DNA from: Rhytidiadelphus loreus
Lineage: Eukaryota > Streptophyta > Bryopsida > Hypnales > Hylocomiaceae
DNA: 64,000 bases
Direction of reading: 5' to 3'
Assembly (NCBI GenBank): GCA_947034895.1
Contig: OX344763.1
Coordinates: 22,103,001-22,167,000 of the forward strand
The notes beneath the pieces are model-generated. The model worked only from the letters and a program-made list of their open reading frames with translations, searched no databases and was not told the origin of the DNA. The position numbers and the translations under genes were made by a program. Positions 32,401 to 44,498 of the stretch are shown one piece after another (within the stretch, counting starts at the first letter, position 1; each line of letters opens with the position of its first letter).

Positions 32401-33825
32401 CCAAAAATAATACAAATAAGTCGAGAATTAAAATCAGATGAATTAAATCAATGGTTAAATTTCTTTAAAACTTATTTAGGGACTTTTGCTTTTTCCTATA
32501 AGGATTTGAAGGGTGTACCACCCGAGGTGTGTGAACACCATATAACCTTAGAGGAAGATGCTAAGCCGATTCACCAAAGGCAACATCGGTTAAATCCCAA
32601 ATATTCCCTATTGGTGAAGGATGAGATAGATAAACTTCTAGAAATAGGATTTATCTACCCCGTCCCATTTAGCGAATGGGTTAGTCCAATTGTTGTGGTA
32701 CCAAAGAAAAATGGAAAAATTCGTATATGTCAGGACTACCGGAAACTAAATGCAGCTACTAAGAAAGATTATTTCCCATTGCCATTTACCAATAGTGTTT
32801 TGGACTCTGTAGCAGGTCATGAAATGTATTCATTTCTAGACGGGTTTTCCGGATATAATCAAATTAGTATAGCATTAAAAGACCAATTGTTGACTACTTT
32901 TACTACCGATTGGGGTACGTATGCTCATAGAAGAATGCCATTTGGGGTTTGTAATGGTCCGGCCACTTTTCAAAGAATAGTCACAGTAGCCTTCCAAGAA
33001 TTTCTCCGTAAATTTATGGAGATTTTTCTGGACGACTTTTGTGTCTTTGGCACTAAAGAGGACCATTCTGCCCAATTGGCTCTTTGTTTTGGTCAATGTA
33101 ATAAATATGGTATTTCTCTTAATGCGTCTAAATGTCAATTTGCGGTACCATATGGTAAATTATTGGGGCATATTGTGAGTAAAGAAGGAATAAGTACTGA
33201 CCCTGATAAAATTGATTTAATCATAAATACTCCTAGACCTAGAACGGTAACGGATGTTAGAAGTTTTGTTAGTCTTGGTAGTTATTATAGGAGAGCGGTT
33301 AAAGATTTTGCTACTCATGCCGCTCCCTTAACTAATTTGTTAAAAAAATTAGAAAAGGGTGCTAGCTTGGTATGGACATCAGAGTGTACCAAAGCATTTA
33401 TTACTTTAAAAGAACGATTAAGTACAGCTCCTGTATTAATTCCACCCAATTGGGATGATCCATTTCACGTCTATGTGGATGCTTCCAATATAGCATTAGG
33501 GTGTGTTTTAAGTCAAAAGGATAAAAAGAATATGGACCATCCAATCTATTTTGCTAGTAGACAATTAATAGCGGCTGAGAAAAATTATACTACTACCGAA
33601 CGTGAGGCGTTAGGTATGATTTTTGCTGTTAAAAAGTTTCGTCATTATCTATTGGGATATCCATTCACATTTTATGTTGATCATGATGCATTAAAATATT
33701 TAATTAATAAACCGGATTTAAGTGGCCGATTGGCCCGTTGGGTATTACTCTTACAAGAGTTTAAATTTTCAATTGTGGTTAGGCCTGGCAAAACACATGC
33801 CAATGCTGATCATTTATCCCGATAG
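29401..33825 (+). pseudogene. gag-pol: capsid, zinc knuckles, protease, RT, RNase H
   Basis: Continuous with gag N-terminus. Capsid segment, then two pairs of zinc knuckles (CTNCRGQGHMLNDC and a second CX2C; CYNCREMGHFARNC and CGNCNQAGHTAEEC) separated by an Asn-rich linker of about 100 residues. Protease has VDGGSSVNLM (about 31,690). RT (about 32,600-33,200) has KIRICQDYRKLN, FGVCNGPATFQ and FLDDF. RNase H (about 33,470-33,820) has YVDAS, TTEREALG and YVDHDAL. The frame stops at TAG 33,823-33,825 yet continues in the same frame into integrase. Confidence 0.9.
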
Positions 33826-35199
33826 GAACCAACACCTAACTCCAACATTGTGCCAATTGATGATGAATTACCTGATGGCCAATTGTTTGTGGTTGAGGCA
33901 GTCCAATCGGAATATAAAAATATATTAGAATATTTAAAAACTAACCAAATACCAAGTCAATTGAGTGATAAACAAATTAAACACTTATTACATCAATGTG
34001 CTCCTTATACTTTAATAAATGATGTTTTATATAAACAAGGTACCGATGGGGTATTAAGACGTTGTATATTTTCTAATGAAATACCTTTAATTTTAGAGGG
34101 GTGTCATACCGATGGGTGTGGGGGACATTTCGCGGGAGAACTTACTGCCCGTAAAGTTTTAATGGCTGGTTATTGGTGGCCAACACTTTTTAAGGACGCT
34201 CACCATTTTGCTCGGGCATGTGATCCATGCCAAAGGGTGGGTCGTCCTACACCTACTAAGGCCATGCCATTACAACCCCTATTGGCATTAGCACCATTTG
34301 AAAAGTGGGGGATCGACTTCGTTGGTCCAATTGCTCCTCCTAGTAAACGTGGAAGGAAGCGTTATATTTTAGTTGCAACGGACTACGCCACTAAATGGGC
34401 GGAGGCGGTAGACACTAAAAATAATGATGCACAATCGGTAGCTAAGTTTTTATATGAAAATATAATTTCAAGGTTTGGTTGTCCAATTGAGTTAATAAGT
34501 GATAGGGGTACTCATTTCTTAAATGAAACAATTGAAACATTAACTACTAAATTTATGATTAAGCACCGTAAAACTAGTCCGTACCATCCTCGAGCCAATG
34601 GGCAGACAGAAAAAACAAACGGTTTATTATGTAATATTCTAACTAAAACGATTGCGGGTTCTGGAACTGATTGGGATGAAAAATTATGGGGAGCTCTTTG
34701 GGCTTACCGTACTGCATATAAGGTCACTACTAAGTATACACCATTCCAATTGGTTTATGGGCAGGAGGCTATTCTTCCAATAGAATTTGAGATACCTTCT
34801 TTGAGAATAGCCATTACCAATAGGTTAGGGGATGTTTCTAGTTTAGAAGCTAGACTTGTCCAATTGGAACATTTAGATGAGGAGCGGCGTGAGGCCGTAT
34901 TTAATACTTTTGTTGCTCAACAAAAACGTAAATCCTTTTATGATAGTAAACTACGTCCTAAACAATTTAAAGAAGGAGATTTAGTATTATTATATGATAG
35001 TCGATTCCTTAAATTCCCTGGAAAATTTCAAATCCATTGGTTAGGTCCCTATATTATTGTAAATATGAATCCCAATGGATCCACCCAATTGCAAGATTTT
35101 GAAGGTAAACTTCTTCCTACTCGTATCAATGGCTATCGGTTGCGCTTATATCATAGTTCAGCCGGGGCCGGCTTCAATGATGGAGTGGGGGAGGTGTAA
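33826..35199 (+). pseudogene. Integrase portion of pol
   Basis: In frame with RT/RNase H after TAG 33,823. HHCC zinc finger (GCHTDGCGGHF ... ACDPCQRVG), catalytic core D (GIDFVGP), D (SDRGTHF), E (NGQTEKTNG), then a C-terminal SH3-like region (KEGDLVLLYDSR). Ends TAA at 35,197-35,199. Confidence 0.9.
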
Positions 35200-36187
35200 T
35201 TTCAATTGATAGTTTTTGGGCGGGAGAATGAGATTAATTTATAAATATTAAGGAGAGTATAGGTGAAATTTAAAGTAATAATATTAAATAGTTAAAAATA
35301 AAAATAAATAAAAATAAAATAAATAAATAAATAAAAATAATAAGAAATTTTGGCAATTTTTGGAGTAAATAAAGAAGGATATATTAATGAGTGAGAGAGA
35401 AAAGAAAGCATATAAGGGCGTGAAAAAAAAAAAATAATAATAATAAATAATAAAAATGATAGTAATAATAAAGAAAGAAAAACATGATAATAATTAGTAA
35501 AAGAATAATAAAGGTATTATAGCCAATAGGATAAAATAAAATAACATGATAACGATTAGTAATAAGAATAAGAATAATTTTGAGTGTTTTAAAGAGAGGA
35601 TCTAAGTAGTAATTATGATAAATATAATAGTAAGAAAAGGACCAATGGGAAGAAGATCTTTTGGAGTATTTAAAGTAAAAACAAAAAACAAAAAACAAAA
35701 CAAAACAAAATATAATGATAGTAATAATAAAGAAAAAAATAAAAAATAAAAAAATAAAAAAAAATGAAATTAATGAAATTAATTAAGTAAAATTTAAGTA
35801 CCAATAATAATAATAATTATAGTTACAACAATAAATAAAACAAAATAAATTTGGCAAACATGATTTCAATATAAATTCAAAATACAAAATTATACCAATT
35901 GGAGTAATGATGAGGACGTGGGATTAAGGTGAGTTATGAGGTCCAATTGGTACGCGCGCCGTCAGGGCATCTGACAACCGATTGGAAAAAGGGGAGACTG
36001 AAGGCGGCGCAGAATGGGCACATCATCGCCACAATTGGGAAATACAGTGCAGGAGTTCAAGGTTTTGACAATTGGTAGTTCATTTGTAAATGTTGTAAGC
36101 GCCAATTGTTGTGGTTGTGTGTATGCATTGTGTTTCAATTGGTGAAGCAAGAGTGAGCTGGAGCGCGAGTTGAGAAAAGATTTTCCA
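35200..36187 (+). other. A-rich region between integrase and third ORF
   Basis: From 35,260 to 35,870 the plus strand is almost only A/T/G with ATAA and AAATA runs. No coding signal. From 35,890 the CCAATTGG-type motif returns. It may hold the splice site or promoter for the downstream ORF. Confidence 0.6.
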
Positions 36188-39139
36188 ATGGCGAAGGAGA
36201 AAGAGGATTCAGACGATGAGGTGATGATTGTGAAGGAGGTTTCGGCGCCGGGGGATCGCACATTGGCGGAATTTTTCCGATTGGTGAAGAAACCGAAGAT
36301 TGAAGGCGGGACGTCGGTGTCGGCGCACGGGGAGGCTGGTGCTGTCAACGTGATCTGATCGGTGCCCTGGCCTGCATTGGCGGAACAATTGGAGTTTTAC
36401 CGCGACACTGAAAACGTGAAGATGGTGAAAGAGGCAGGACTATTGGGATTTCTTTCGGCGAGTCTGGTTCCGACGCAAGTGCAAGAACAAGAAGTGGGCG
36501 AATTCGTGAACAAGTATCAATCGGGGACAAGAACCAGTTTTGTCCGGGGAAGACAATTGGAGTTGACGGCAGAGGTGGTTGGAAAGGCGTTGAAATTGCC
36601 CAATCGTGGAATATCTTATGCGGCATTGAGGGCAGAGGATTACCCGATTGGTGGGTGTTTTCCAACACCAGCTGAGGCAGTACCAATCGGGCAGGATAAA
36701 AAGGAGGAATCAATTAGGGTTTTCAAGGCCCAATTGAAGAATGAATGGCGCGAGACGGTGGATTTTGTACAACGATGGTTGCTGCTGGATCTGGATACCG
36801 ATCGGGTGGAAATTGGTGTGATAGTGGCGGCAGTGGCGTTATTTCAGCACGGGGTGGTGATCAATTGGGCGAAATTGCTGGCGAGGAAGCTTAACCAATC
36901 GGTGGAGGAAGTGAAGATTAATTCGAGCCATTCGGAGAAGACTTTTTGCGGAGGCTATTACTTGACGAAGATTTTGGAGGAAGCGAATCCGATTGCTGTG
37001 GTGACAGTCAAGCCCGAACCTGAAGTGAACGAAGTCCAATCGGCGTTGAAGGGGCCGGAGCATTATCAGAAAATGGCAGAGGAGGCAACCCAATTGAAAA
37101 TGCTAGCAACTCACCCATCGATATTCGAAGACTATGCGGCTTTACAACAGCAGCATAAGGATCTTAGAACTCAACACCAATTATTGCAGATTCAGGCGGA
37201 CCGATTGAAGGCGGCTGTTCCAACACCGACCAGTGAGAATTCAAAGGTTGTGGAGCTTCGAAATCAATTGGTACAACAGAAGATGGAGGCGGAGGGGCAT
37301 CGGCAGAAGTACGTGGATTCAAATACGAAACACATGCAAGACTGATCGTTGGTGGCGAATCAGAAGCAACGATTGGAGGATCTTACCGCTCAATATCAAG
37401 CATTGGAGAGGGAATATGAGCGACTTTCTCATCAGCTGACCAATCGGAAGGGTAAGGGAGTTATGGTGGTGGGCGATCCAATTAGCCAATTGGATGAGTC
37501 AACGGGAGGAATAACGGTGGAGGGGTTATTAGAATTATCCTCGTATATTCCACCTGCTCATAATTTGGAGCGAGTTTATACATACGATCGGCAGGTGTTC
37601 TTTCTTATTGCAGACCTGACCTTGAAGCAATGCCTATCGGCTATCGAATTTGAGCGGGTCTGGGAATTGGCAGAGGCATTCAAACAAGAAGACCTTTTGG
37701 CGGACATCGTGATGCGGGGAGATTTGCTTTTGCAAGATTATTGTGCAGGTTATTGGCTGATTGGCGATTTGGGAGCTCGACTATTGTGTTATCATCGCCA
37801 ATTGGAGGAAGTTCAGGCAGAACGGCACCGATTGGAGGCTTTATGTGCGGAACATATCCGGGAACCCAAGTGTGCCGAGTGGGGAAGAATGGTGGCGGAG
37901 AATTTAGCAACCAATTGGGCGCAGTGCCCTATTGCAGATTGGCAATCGACCATTTACAAACTACTGGATGGATTCCGATTGGAGGGATGGATAGTGCAGA
38001 TGATCAAGGATAACCAAGAACGATCGGCTAGAGCGCAGTTCTCGGATGTTCATCCCAGCGAGTATTTTTATACCTATCGGGATACAAAATCGAGATTGGA
38101 GCGTATGGTGAAGGCAAAGTCATTCTCCCAATTGCTGCCATTTAACTTGGATTCACATGCAGTTTTCAAGAACAAGTACAATTGGCAGGTTGCACCGGAG
38201 GCGATTGTAGGGATGCCGTTGAATTTAGATACGTGGAGTTTTGGGAAGTTTGGTAGTGCAACCGATGAGCAATTTTTGGGAAAGTGGGAGAGTTTGTTTG
38301 CCACTGTGGGTGACCGATCGGATGTTTTACTTTGGCAAGCTCTATTGTGGATCGGGAAGGACTACAACTACGAGCAGCAGGCATTAAGCAAACCAATTGA
38401 GTCTTTGATCGCCAACGAGGCTAATTTTCGATTGGACATTGGTGAAGTGCCGGAGAATGTTAAGGAGAATCCCAATTGGTGCTCAGTCGACCGTCGTTAC
38501 AAGTGGCGTATAGATGCACAATTGGATACGGTGTGGTACAATTGGCCGATTGTAGCAGGAACGTGGGGGAGTTGGTATGATTGCGCGGCGTCGTACCTGC
38601 GGTTTTGGCAGGATCACAAAACCCATCGGGATCCAGTGTGTTTTCGGGCGGCCATCTTCTGCAAAGCATTGGCGGAGTAGTGCCAATTTTTCCAAATTAT
38701 CATTGATCCACGATTGGGAGGGCGCATGTTGCAGGATGGAGAGCTCTATGCCCGATTAAATTACAACTGTTGTCGAAAGATGCGCCTATTGGAGTTGATG
38801 TTCATGATGCAGTTTTTGCAGGGGGCGCACAACAATCTGATTGGAGACAAGAATTCCAATCGGAAGGGGCCAATGGAAGTTTTCTTGAACCGAGACCGGG
38901 ATGGTTCACTGAAGCAAGAACGTGCCAATTGGAGAGCGTTATCTCTGGACTGTGATCGAGCCAATCAGGCAGAGCGGAAATCGGGAGCAGGGCGTCCAGT
39001 TTATCAGATGCTGTTACAATGGGTTCCGGGGGCTACTTTCCAATTGATTCCTTACGGGGTGTCGTCCAAGAGTGCCAGGCCGGCGAAGCAGGAGGCGTCT
39101 ACTTCTACGAAGACCAAGCCGATCGTTAAGAAGAAATGA
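36188..39139 (+). pseudogene. Third ORF of the retrotransposon (accessory protein)
   Basis: A single frame of about 983 codons interrupted by TGA 36,356-36,358, TGA 37,343-37,345 and TAG 38,678-38,680 and ending TGA at 39,137. The start at 36,188 is chosen because it opens MAKEKEDSDDEVMIVKEV; an in-frame ATG lies 18 bp upstream. N-terminus: acidic VMIV (SUMO-interaction-like) and RTLAEFF (PCNA-box-like). Middle: INWAKLLARKL shared with the element at 1-1.6 kb and reminiscent of Athila-type accessory ORFs, then a coiled coil (37,050-37,450). C-terminal half is Trp-rich with many NW, QLE and RLE pairs produced by the CCAATTGG motif. Ends Lys-rich. Function unknown. Confidence 0.65.
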
Positions 39140-39159
39140 TTGTATTTGCGGGGACGCAA

Positions 39160-39178
39160 ACAGATGAGATGGGGGCCA
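39160..39178 (+). other. Polypurine tract
   Basis: ACAGATGAGATGGGGGCCA directly before the 3' LTR. Confidence 0.7.
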
Positions 39179-40497
39179 TGTAGACCATAGTATAATTTTA
39201 GTTTTTGCCTATTGGTAGTTTTTCATGCTTAATATGTAGTTTTACCAATAGGGAGGTTAATTTCACTATATATACGGGCTGTATGTCTTTTAATTGCCGA
39301 TAGGGAACTCATGGTGATTTGGAGGGGCAGATTTTGATGCTCCGATTGGCGGTTATGATCAGTTGGCCTTTGGCCGGTATGTAGTGGTTTTTCACGATTG
39401 TGTTTTTCAGTTGACTTCAGAGAAAAAAGAAGCACTCCTTCCTGCGATTGGAAGTAAAAACAATTGTGTGTTTGTGTTTGTGTTTTTGAGTAATGAGATA
39501 TGAGATGAATTGTTTTGCCAAATTGTGAAGTCTATGCAATTGGTGAAGTTTCTGTGTTATGGTTAATTGGAAAATTATGTGTTTTTGGAAGTTGTGTGAT
39601 TTTGTGTGTTATGTGATGCATATGGCCAATTGGGTCTAAACTGACTGCATGTGTTAAATAGTTTCCCGATTGGGATATCTGGAATCACTGTGGATCGTAT
39701 ACATTACCAATTGGAAAACTGATTGGAGAGTTTGAAGGATAGGATGGAGTGAGAAATTGGCATAATTGAACAATTGTGATAGATTGAAATAATTTGAGAG
39801 ATTGAATAAGCATAAACGATTGGAATGAAAATTAATAAGAATGTTTAAAATGTAATAATTTAACGAATGTGTTTTAATGAGAAATTGATTGTGAGCTTGC
39901 GTGATTGAGGATAATTGTAGTCATTAACCGATTGGAAAATATTGTGAATAATTTCTAAAAGCTGTATTTGAGACTAAGAATTGGAAATATCAATTGGAAA
40001 GCTTAGAAAGAATTTGTGTTGAGTTGTTAAATTCTAAGAGATCGATTGGTGTCTTAAATTGCAAAATTAAGATAAGTAAATAGAAATCAATCGGAAATGA
40101 ATTTGGGAATTAAGAAACTGTGTGGAGTGATCAATTGTGAGGAAAGCTGATTGGTAAACTGAGATATTATACCTGTGGAGTTGAAGACCAATTAGAGAAA
40201 GGCTGTGCGTTTATTAGCGTGCTGTAAAGCAAACAATTGGAAGGTGGAGTAAAGCTGGGGAATTATTGGAGAAATTACCAATCAGAAAAGCTGGAAGACT
40301 ATGGCCAATTGATTCGATAAGTGGTTCTAAACCGATTGGTTATTGATATATAATATGAATAAGTCTTACACTCGGAATCTTGCAATTGGCAATGCCGTGG
40401 AATAAATTTTACAATCCTATTGGAATAGTTTACCTCCTAGTGTTCGAATCCTTTCTTAGGATTTATTTTTATAGAAGAAATTAAAAATCCTTCTACA
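39179..40497 (+). repeat. 3' LTR
   Basis: Starts TGTAGACCATAG, ends CCTTCTACA, followed by CTATG. All differences from the 5' LTR that I found are transitions. Confidence 0.95.
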
Positions 40498-40502
40498 CTA
40501 TG
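40498..40502. repeat. Target site duplication, right (CTATG)
   Basis: Matches 27,347-27,351. Confidence 0.9.
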
Positions 40503-40689
40503 TCTCAGCTTTAATAAGTAGCCCTATTCAGTCCTATATTCTAAACCTTTAGTGCACTGTTAGAATTTGAGATTCAGCAGACACATTAATGTACAAGGAG
40601 CAGAACTAGTGAATCTAATGAATGTAATGAGATTTGTTTGATCGCATACTCACCTAGTTTGGAGTCCCCGACGGCAACTGTCAACCAGC

Positions 40690-43600
40690 CTAGAAGCCTT
40701 TGGCCTCGGCATCTAAGAGAGACCCAACTATAGAATCTAAGATTGGCAGTTTCAATTCATAACTGCTGAAACTCCCCTTGACTGTATGGGCAGTAGGAGG
40801 CATCGAGAAGTCTTGTAGCAACACCGCATGGCTATGGACATATGCAAATGGCCTGTCATCTCGTAGGAGATAGGTTCTACTGTCAGGTTGGTATTGCTCA
40901 TACCAATACCCTTGAATCAAAGATTCACTAGGCACGAAATCATTTCCAAAGTCATTAGTAAAAGCATCAGTGTTCACATGGTCACCCCTAGTCACGAGCA
41001 TGACCCAGAAGCTTTTACCATCGTCACTGTCGGCCCTCACAGCTATGTTAAATCCAACTCGAATTCGGTCTCCTGAAACCTCGGTATCTAATTCAGCCTC
41101 AGTGTCATTCCATTCCAAGTCAGATAGTACCCATATGCCCATTTTTCTCTTTGCACAAATCCTTCGTAACGTCCACTGCGGCACATGGGCCTTCTGGTAG
41201 CAACTGAGATTTGAGTCTGGATCTAAACAAGCGACGCAAAAACAAGTGAGCTGGCGGAATTGAATGAGAGTGGGGTCCTTGCACGATAAAGACCGGCATT
41301 GGTGCATGCCCCTACTCCCCGAAATGGTTTCAGCCTCCAACTTGTCCACCCTTTGAATGTCACCGTCTTTGATCTCCCAGAAGAATTTATTGATTGTCTT
41401 CCGTTCACCAGGACGCCCTGCATGATATTTATTGCTCTCCTCCTGCAGAAACTGTACAACTTGAGCCGCATTTTACAACTGTCGACCATTGGGTTTGATT
41501 TGCTCCTTATACAACTCTCTTTTTAAAAGAGCACCAGGCCCGTCAACTTCTCCTTTGCCGTGTCCAGAGGCGAAGTAATTCCAGCACATTTGGCAACCTT
41601 CTAGCAATTGCTCACTCATAGTCAAACTAGGAAATCTGCTAACAAAATACCAAGCGCGAGCTGATTTGAATTAACCGCTACATCCATCACTCCACACCAC
41701 GTGATTAGTTGGTTGAAATCCATTGTCCCTCATGTGATTCCAGTGTAGCATGAAAGCATGCTGAACATATAATGAATCGTGCTGTTTGTCATCAGACACA
41801 TAGTAATGGACCTCTTTGAACAAGTAAGGCTCGCCATTGGCCTCTGACCAATTAGGATTCAGACGGTACATAATATGGACAAGAATTGAAACTTGGTCAG
41901 TGCGCCAATGCATGGACTGTATCTCATTCTACACCTTCATGGAGTAGTTTTCCGAGAAGTCCACACAAGATATGACAGTACCTTCAGGGACAGAAGAGAA
42001 TAACTCTTTGAATTGAAAATCTTGCCAACAAGCCAAGAAGTTATGGACAATGAATTCAGCTAGTTTCGGTTTCAAGAAATCTATAAGTTCGGAAGGCTTT
42101 GTCTCACAGTATATTATCTTAATTGCTTTTTTAGGCTTACCGTCCTCCCCCATGCCAATTGTCTCATAGCCAATGCGTTTCCATTTCACCAAATTTTCCG
42201 AATAGACCTCACGGGGGCAAATCCTGAGGTTATTCACTCCGCAGTTCAAACAATCCCCTAAAAGACAGTCGCGCTTGTACCACATGTCAAACTCACCCTT
42301 CTGGCACAAAATTGAACTCCAAAGGTGAGTTAGACGTTCATAAACCTCATTGTGTGCATCACATTCCGAAATCATGGTTTCAAAATCAGTGAGCGTTGCA
42401 CAAACAATACAAGAACATGTGCAAGTTTTGTGCACACCTTCCAAATCACGACGCATTCCATTCAAGGCATCTCGAAGGTGGTCAAAATCCTGGTGGTACC
42501 TGCAACAACAGGTATTCCATGCTTTCAACCTCCGCACCCACCAAGACTTTAAGCTTTCAAATGTCCTCAATCCGCATGCTACATCGGGAAACCTTTTCTT
42601 GAATTTTGTAAAGAACTCCAACTAACATACACATATGCATTAGTGCTTAGTTGCATGCCATTAACTAGTAAGGACGAATAAGGGCCACCAAGGATCGAAA
42701 AGGACTACAAAGGACTACAACATTAACTACGAAGGACGACTAAGGACCACGAAGGACTACAACAGTATTTGGAAAGGACAACTAAGGACCACAAAGGACT
42801 ACAGGTCCTCATCCACGTTGCTTACAATGAACAAGCACTAGATAGTGCTTTACTGCTTAGGGTCCTTAAAATTCCAAACCTTAAAGAACCAACGATACCA
42901 AGGACCAAGCAACTAGTAGATAGTGCTTACCTCCTGAGATTCCTTACAATTAATGACTTCAAAGAGCCAACAACGTAGGCAGTGTTTAGTTGCTATATAA
43001 GATCAGAGCAAAGGACCCAAAGGAACAAAGACACATATGGTTCTTTGAATAAAGCACAGGAGGCTCTAATCACTCATCCACAGTCCCCGCACCGCTGTCA
43101 AAAGGAGTCGAGATTCCTTGGCTCCTTACACCCTAAACCATCAATGACTACATAACTCCAAAAAAGCACCTGCAGCATAATGTGTTCTGGTTCGGCACAT
43201 AGGTGCTTAAATTCCTAAACCTTAAACCACTTCTAAGTGCTTGGAGACTGAAAAGGACATGTGGCAGCCTCCGAAACCAACAAAAGAACGACCTCAGCCG
43301 CTAGTATGCAGAAGCAGCCACCAGTTCTGCAATGCTTCGGATCTGATGAATACCATGAACAATGAAGGGCCTAAATCCTAAGACACAAGTGCTCACCTGT
43401 CCACATTAGATCATCAACTGAAGAGGAGGAGTGTGTCAAAATTGAAGCTTACTTGGGATAGCTGTAGATAGTGAGTTGCGTGTTCAATGTACAGCTTTGG
43501 CGCAATCCACTTCCTGACAATGTCCTTGCGATTAGGAGAAACTGTCGTCTCCTCTTCCTAGAACTTGGTGACCATTTTCTTTACTTCATCTGTGATTGCA

Positions 43601-44310
43601 CCAGAGCGGTTTCTTTTCTGATCTCTAAGCCAGAAAGCATCTTCAGTACTATCTAGAAGCACTCTCCTCGCGAGTGCCTTTTTGATGTTGAGCCGATCCA
43701 CTCCGAGTAAGCCTGCCACCCCCCTCTGACTCCCAATTCCTGGTACAACAGCTAACGTAGTGACAATGTTTTTCGCAAGAAGCGATTTAGCTTTCCGCAG
43801 TCCTACTAAGTGTGCTTGCATACCGTCTTTGAAACTACCGAGGACCTCATGTCCCAACTTCACCGCTCTTTGATCACTCAAAAAAGGTGGTACCATTCCT
43901 TTCAGCACTGCTTGCCCTAAAAACTTCGTGATGCTCAGGTGCTGAACCTCAGTATCGTGATTTTTTAACTTTTGAGCTGCATACAAGCTAATCTCTCGAG
44001 CAAGACGGGCACTAGTCCTGTGTTCTTTTTTCTGATCGGAACTTAGGCACCTGGGGTCTCCATTTTCGCTTTGAACTACAATCGATTCTACTACATTTTC
44101 GCTTCTTCCTACATTCGCTTCTACAACATTTCGCAATTCAAATTTCTTCGCACGACATCTGCGAGTCCTCTCTCGATTATCAACTTTGCGTTTCTCTGCG
44201 TACCAAACCCGGTAATTGGGGCCTGTTATGGAGAAAGATGCACATTCGGTAGCGAATTTAGAGCTAGCGGTTTGTTCAAACTCGACGGAATTAGCACTAG
44301 ACCCTTCCAT
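40690..44310 (-). pseudogene. Second DDE-type transposase-like gene, two exons, four internal stops
   Basis: Exon 44310-43453 (TAG at 43560 is internal; the frame runs on through VRKWIAPKLY...HYLQLSQ to donor GTAAGC) joins exon 42621-40690 in phase 0. Exon 2 begins with FFTKFKKRFP, then SWWVRRLKAWNTCCCRYH, then CVDFSENYS (acidic block 1), HWRTDQ, WSDGC (block 2) and GHGKGEVDG (block 3), a DDE-like order in a family I know only as widespread uncharacterised proteins. Internal stops TAG 43560, TAG 41931, TAA 41673 and TAA 41475 fall where Gln is expected (for example before NEIQ and in SDGxxxFK). Intron 42,622-43,452 has an AAGGAC array. The 5' region is cut by a MITE at 44,919. Confidence 0.65.
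42640..43010. repeat. AAGGAC array in the intron of the second transposase-like gene
   Basis: AAGGAC or AAGGACNAC occurs about a dozen times, with 9-20 bp spacing between 42,670 and 42,800 and looser spacing after. On the gene strand this is GTCCTT. It resembles the AAGGTCCTT array at 4.7-5.3 kb. Confidence 0.75.
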
Positions 44311-44498
44311 TTGGACAACTGGAACTCAATTCTTCTACAGAGTAACGCTCAATCAAAGAAGCCAAAACCAATTTAAGAGACTTCAAAGACACCCTTGCAC
44401 ACGTCCCTCACGCCGTAGACACTACAACATCAAACCTTTACCCTAAACTCTCAATCAAAGGTGTTGCACCCGTAATGGTAAATCCGAAAAACACAAGT

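Larger units (their letters stand above)
27352..40497 (+). mobile_element. Complete Ty3 (Athila/Tat-like) LTR retrotransposon, 13.1 kb
   Basis: LTRs of equal length (1,319 bp) begin TG and end CA; the flanking 5 bp CTATG is repeated at 27,347-27,351 and 40,498-40,502. I count six single-base differences between the LTRs by eye, about 99.5% identity, so the insertion is young. Contents in order: PBS, gag, protease, RT, RNase H, integrase, an A-rich region, a long third ORF, PPT. RT has FLDDF, the Athila-type form of the catalytic box; the protease DGGS box is Tat-like. CCAATTGG-type motifs occur throughout, including the LTRs. Six or more in-frame nonsense codons mean this copy is not autonomous as it stands. 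Confidence 0.95.

Noticed and set aside
9418..44310. Alternative genetic code with TAA/TAG as Gln
   Set aside because: Several stops fall at conserved Gln, which fits such a code, but TGA also replaces Arg or Trp in the Ty3 and copia elements. CAA/CAG remain common, and the intact genes have no internal TAA or TAG. C-to-T decay explains all cases.
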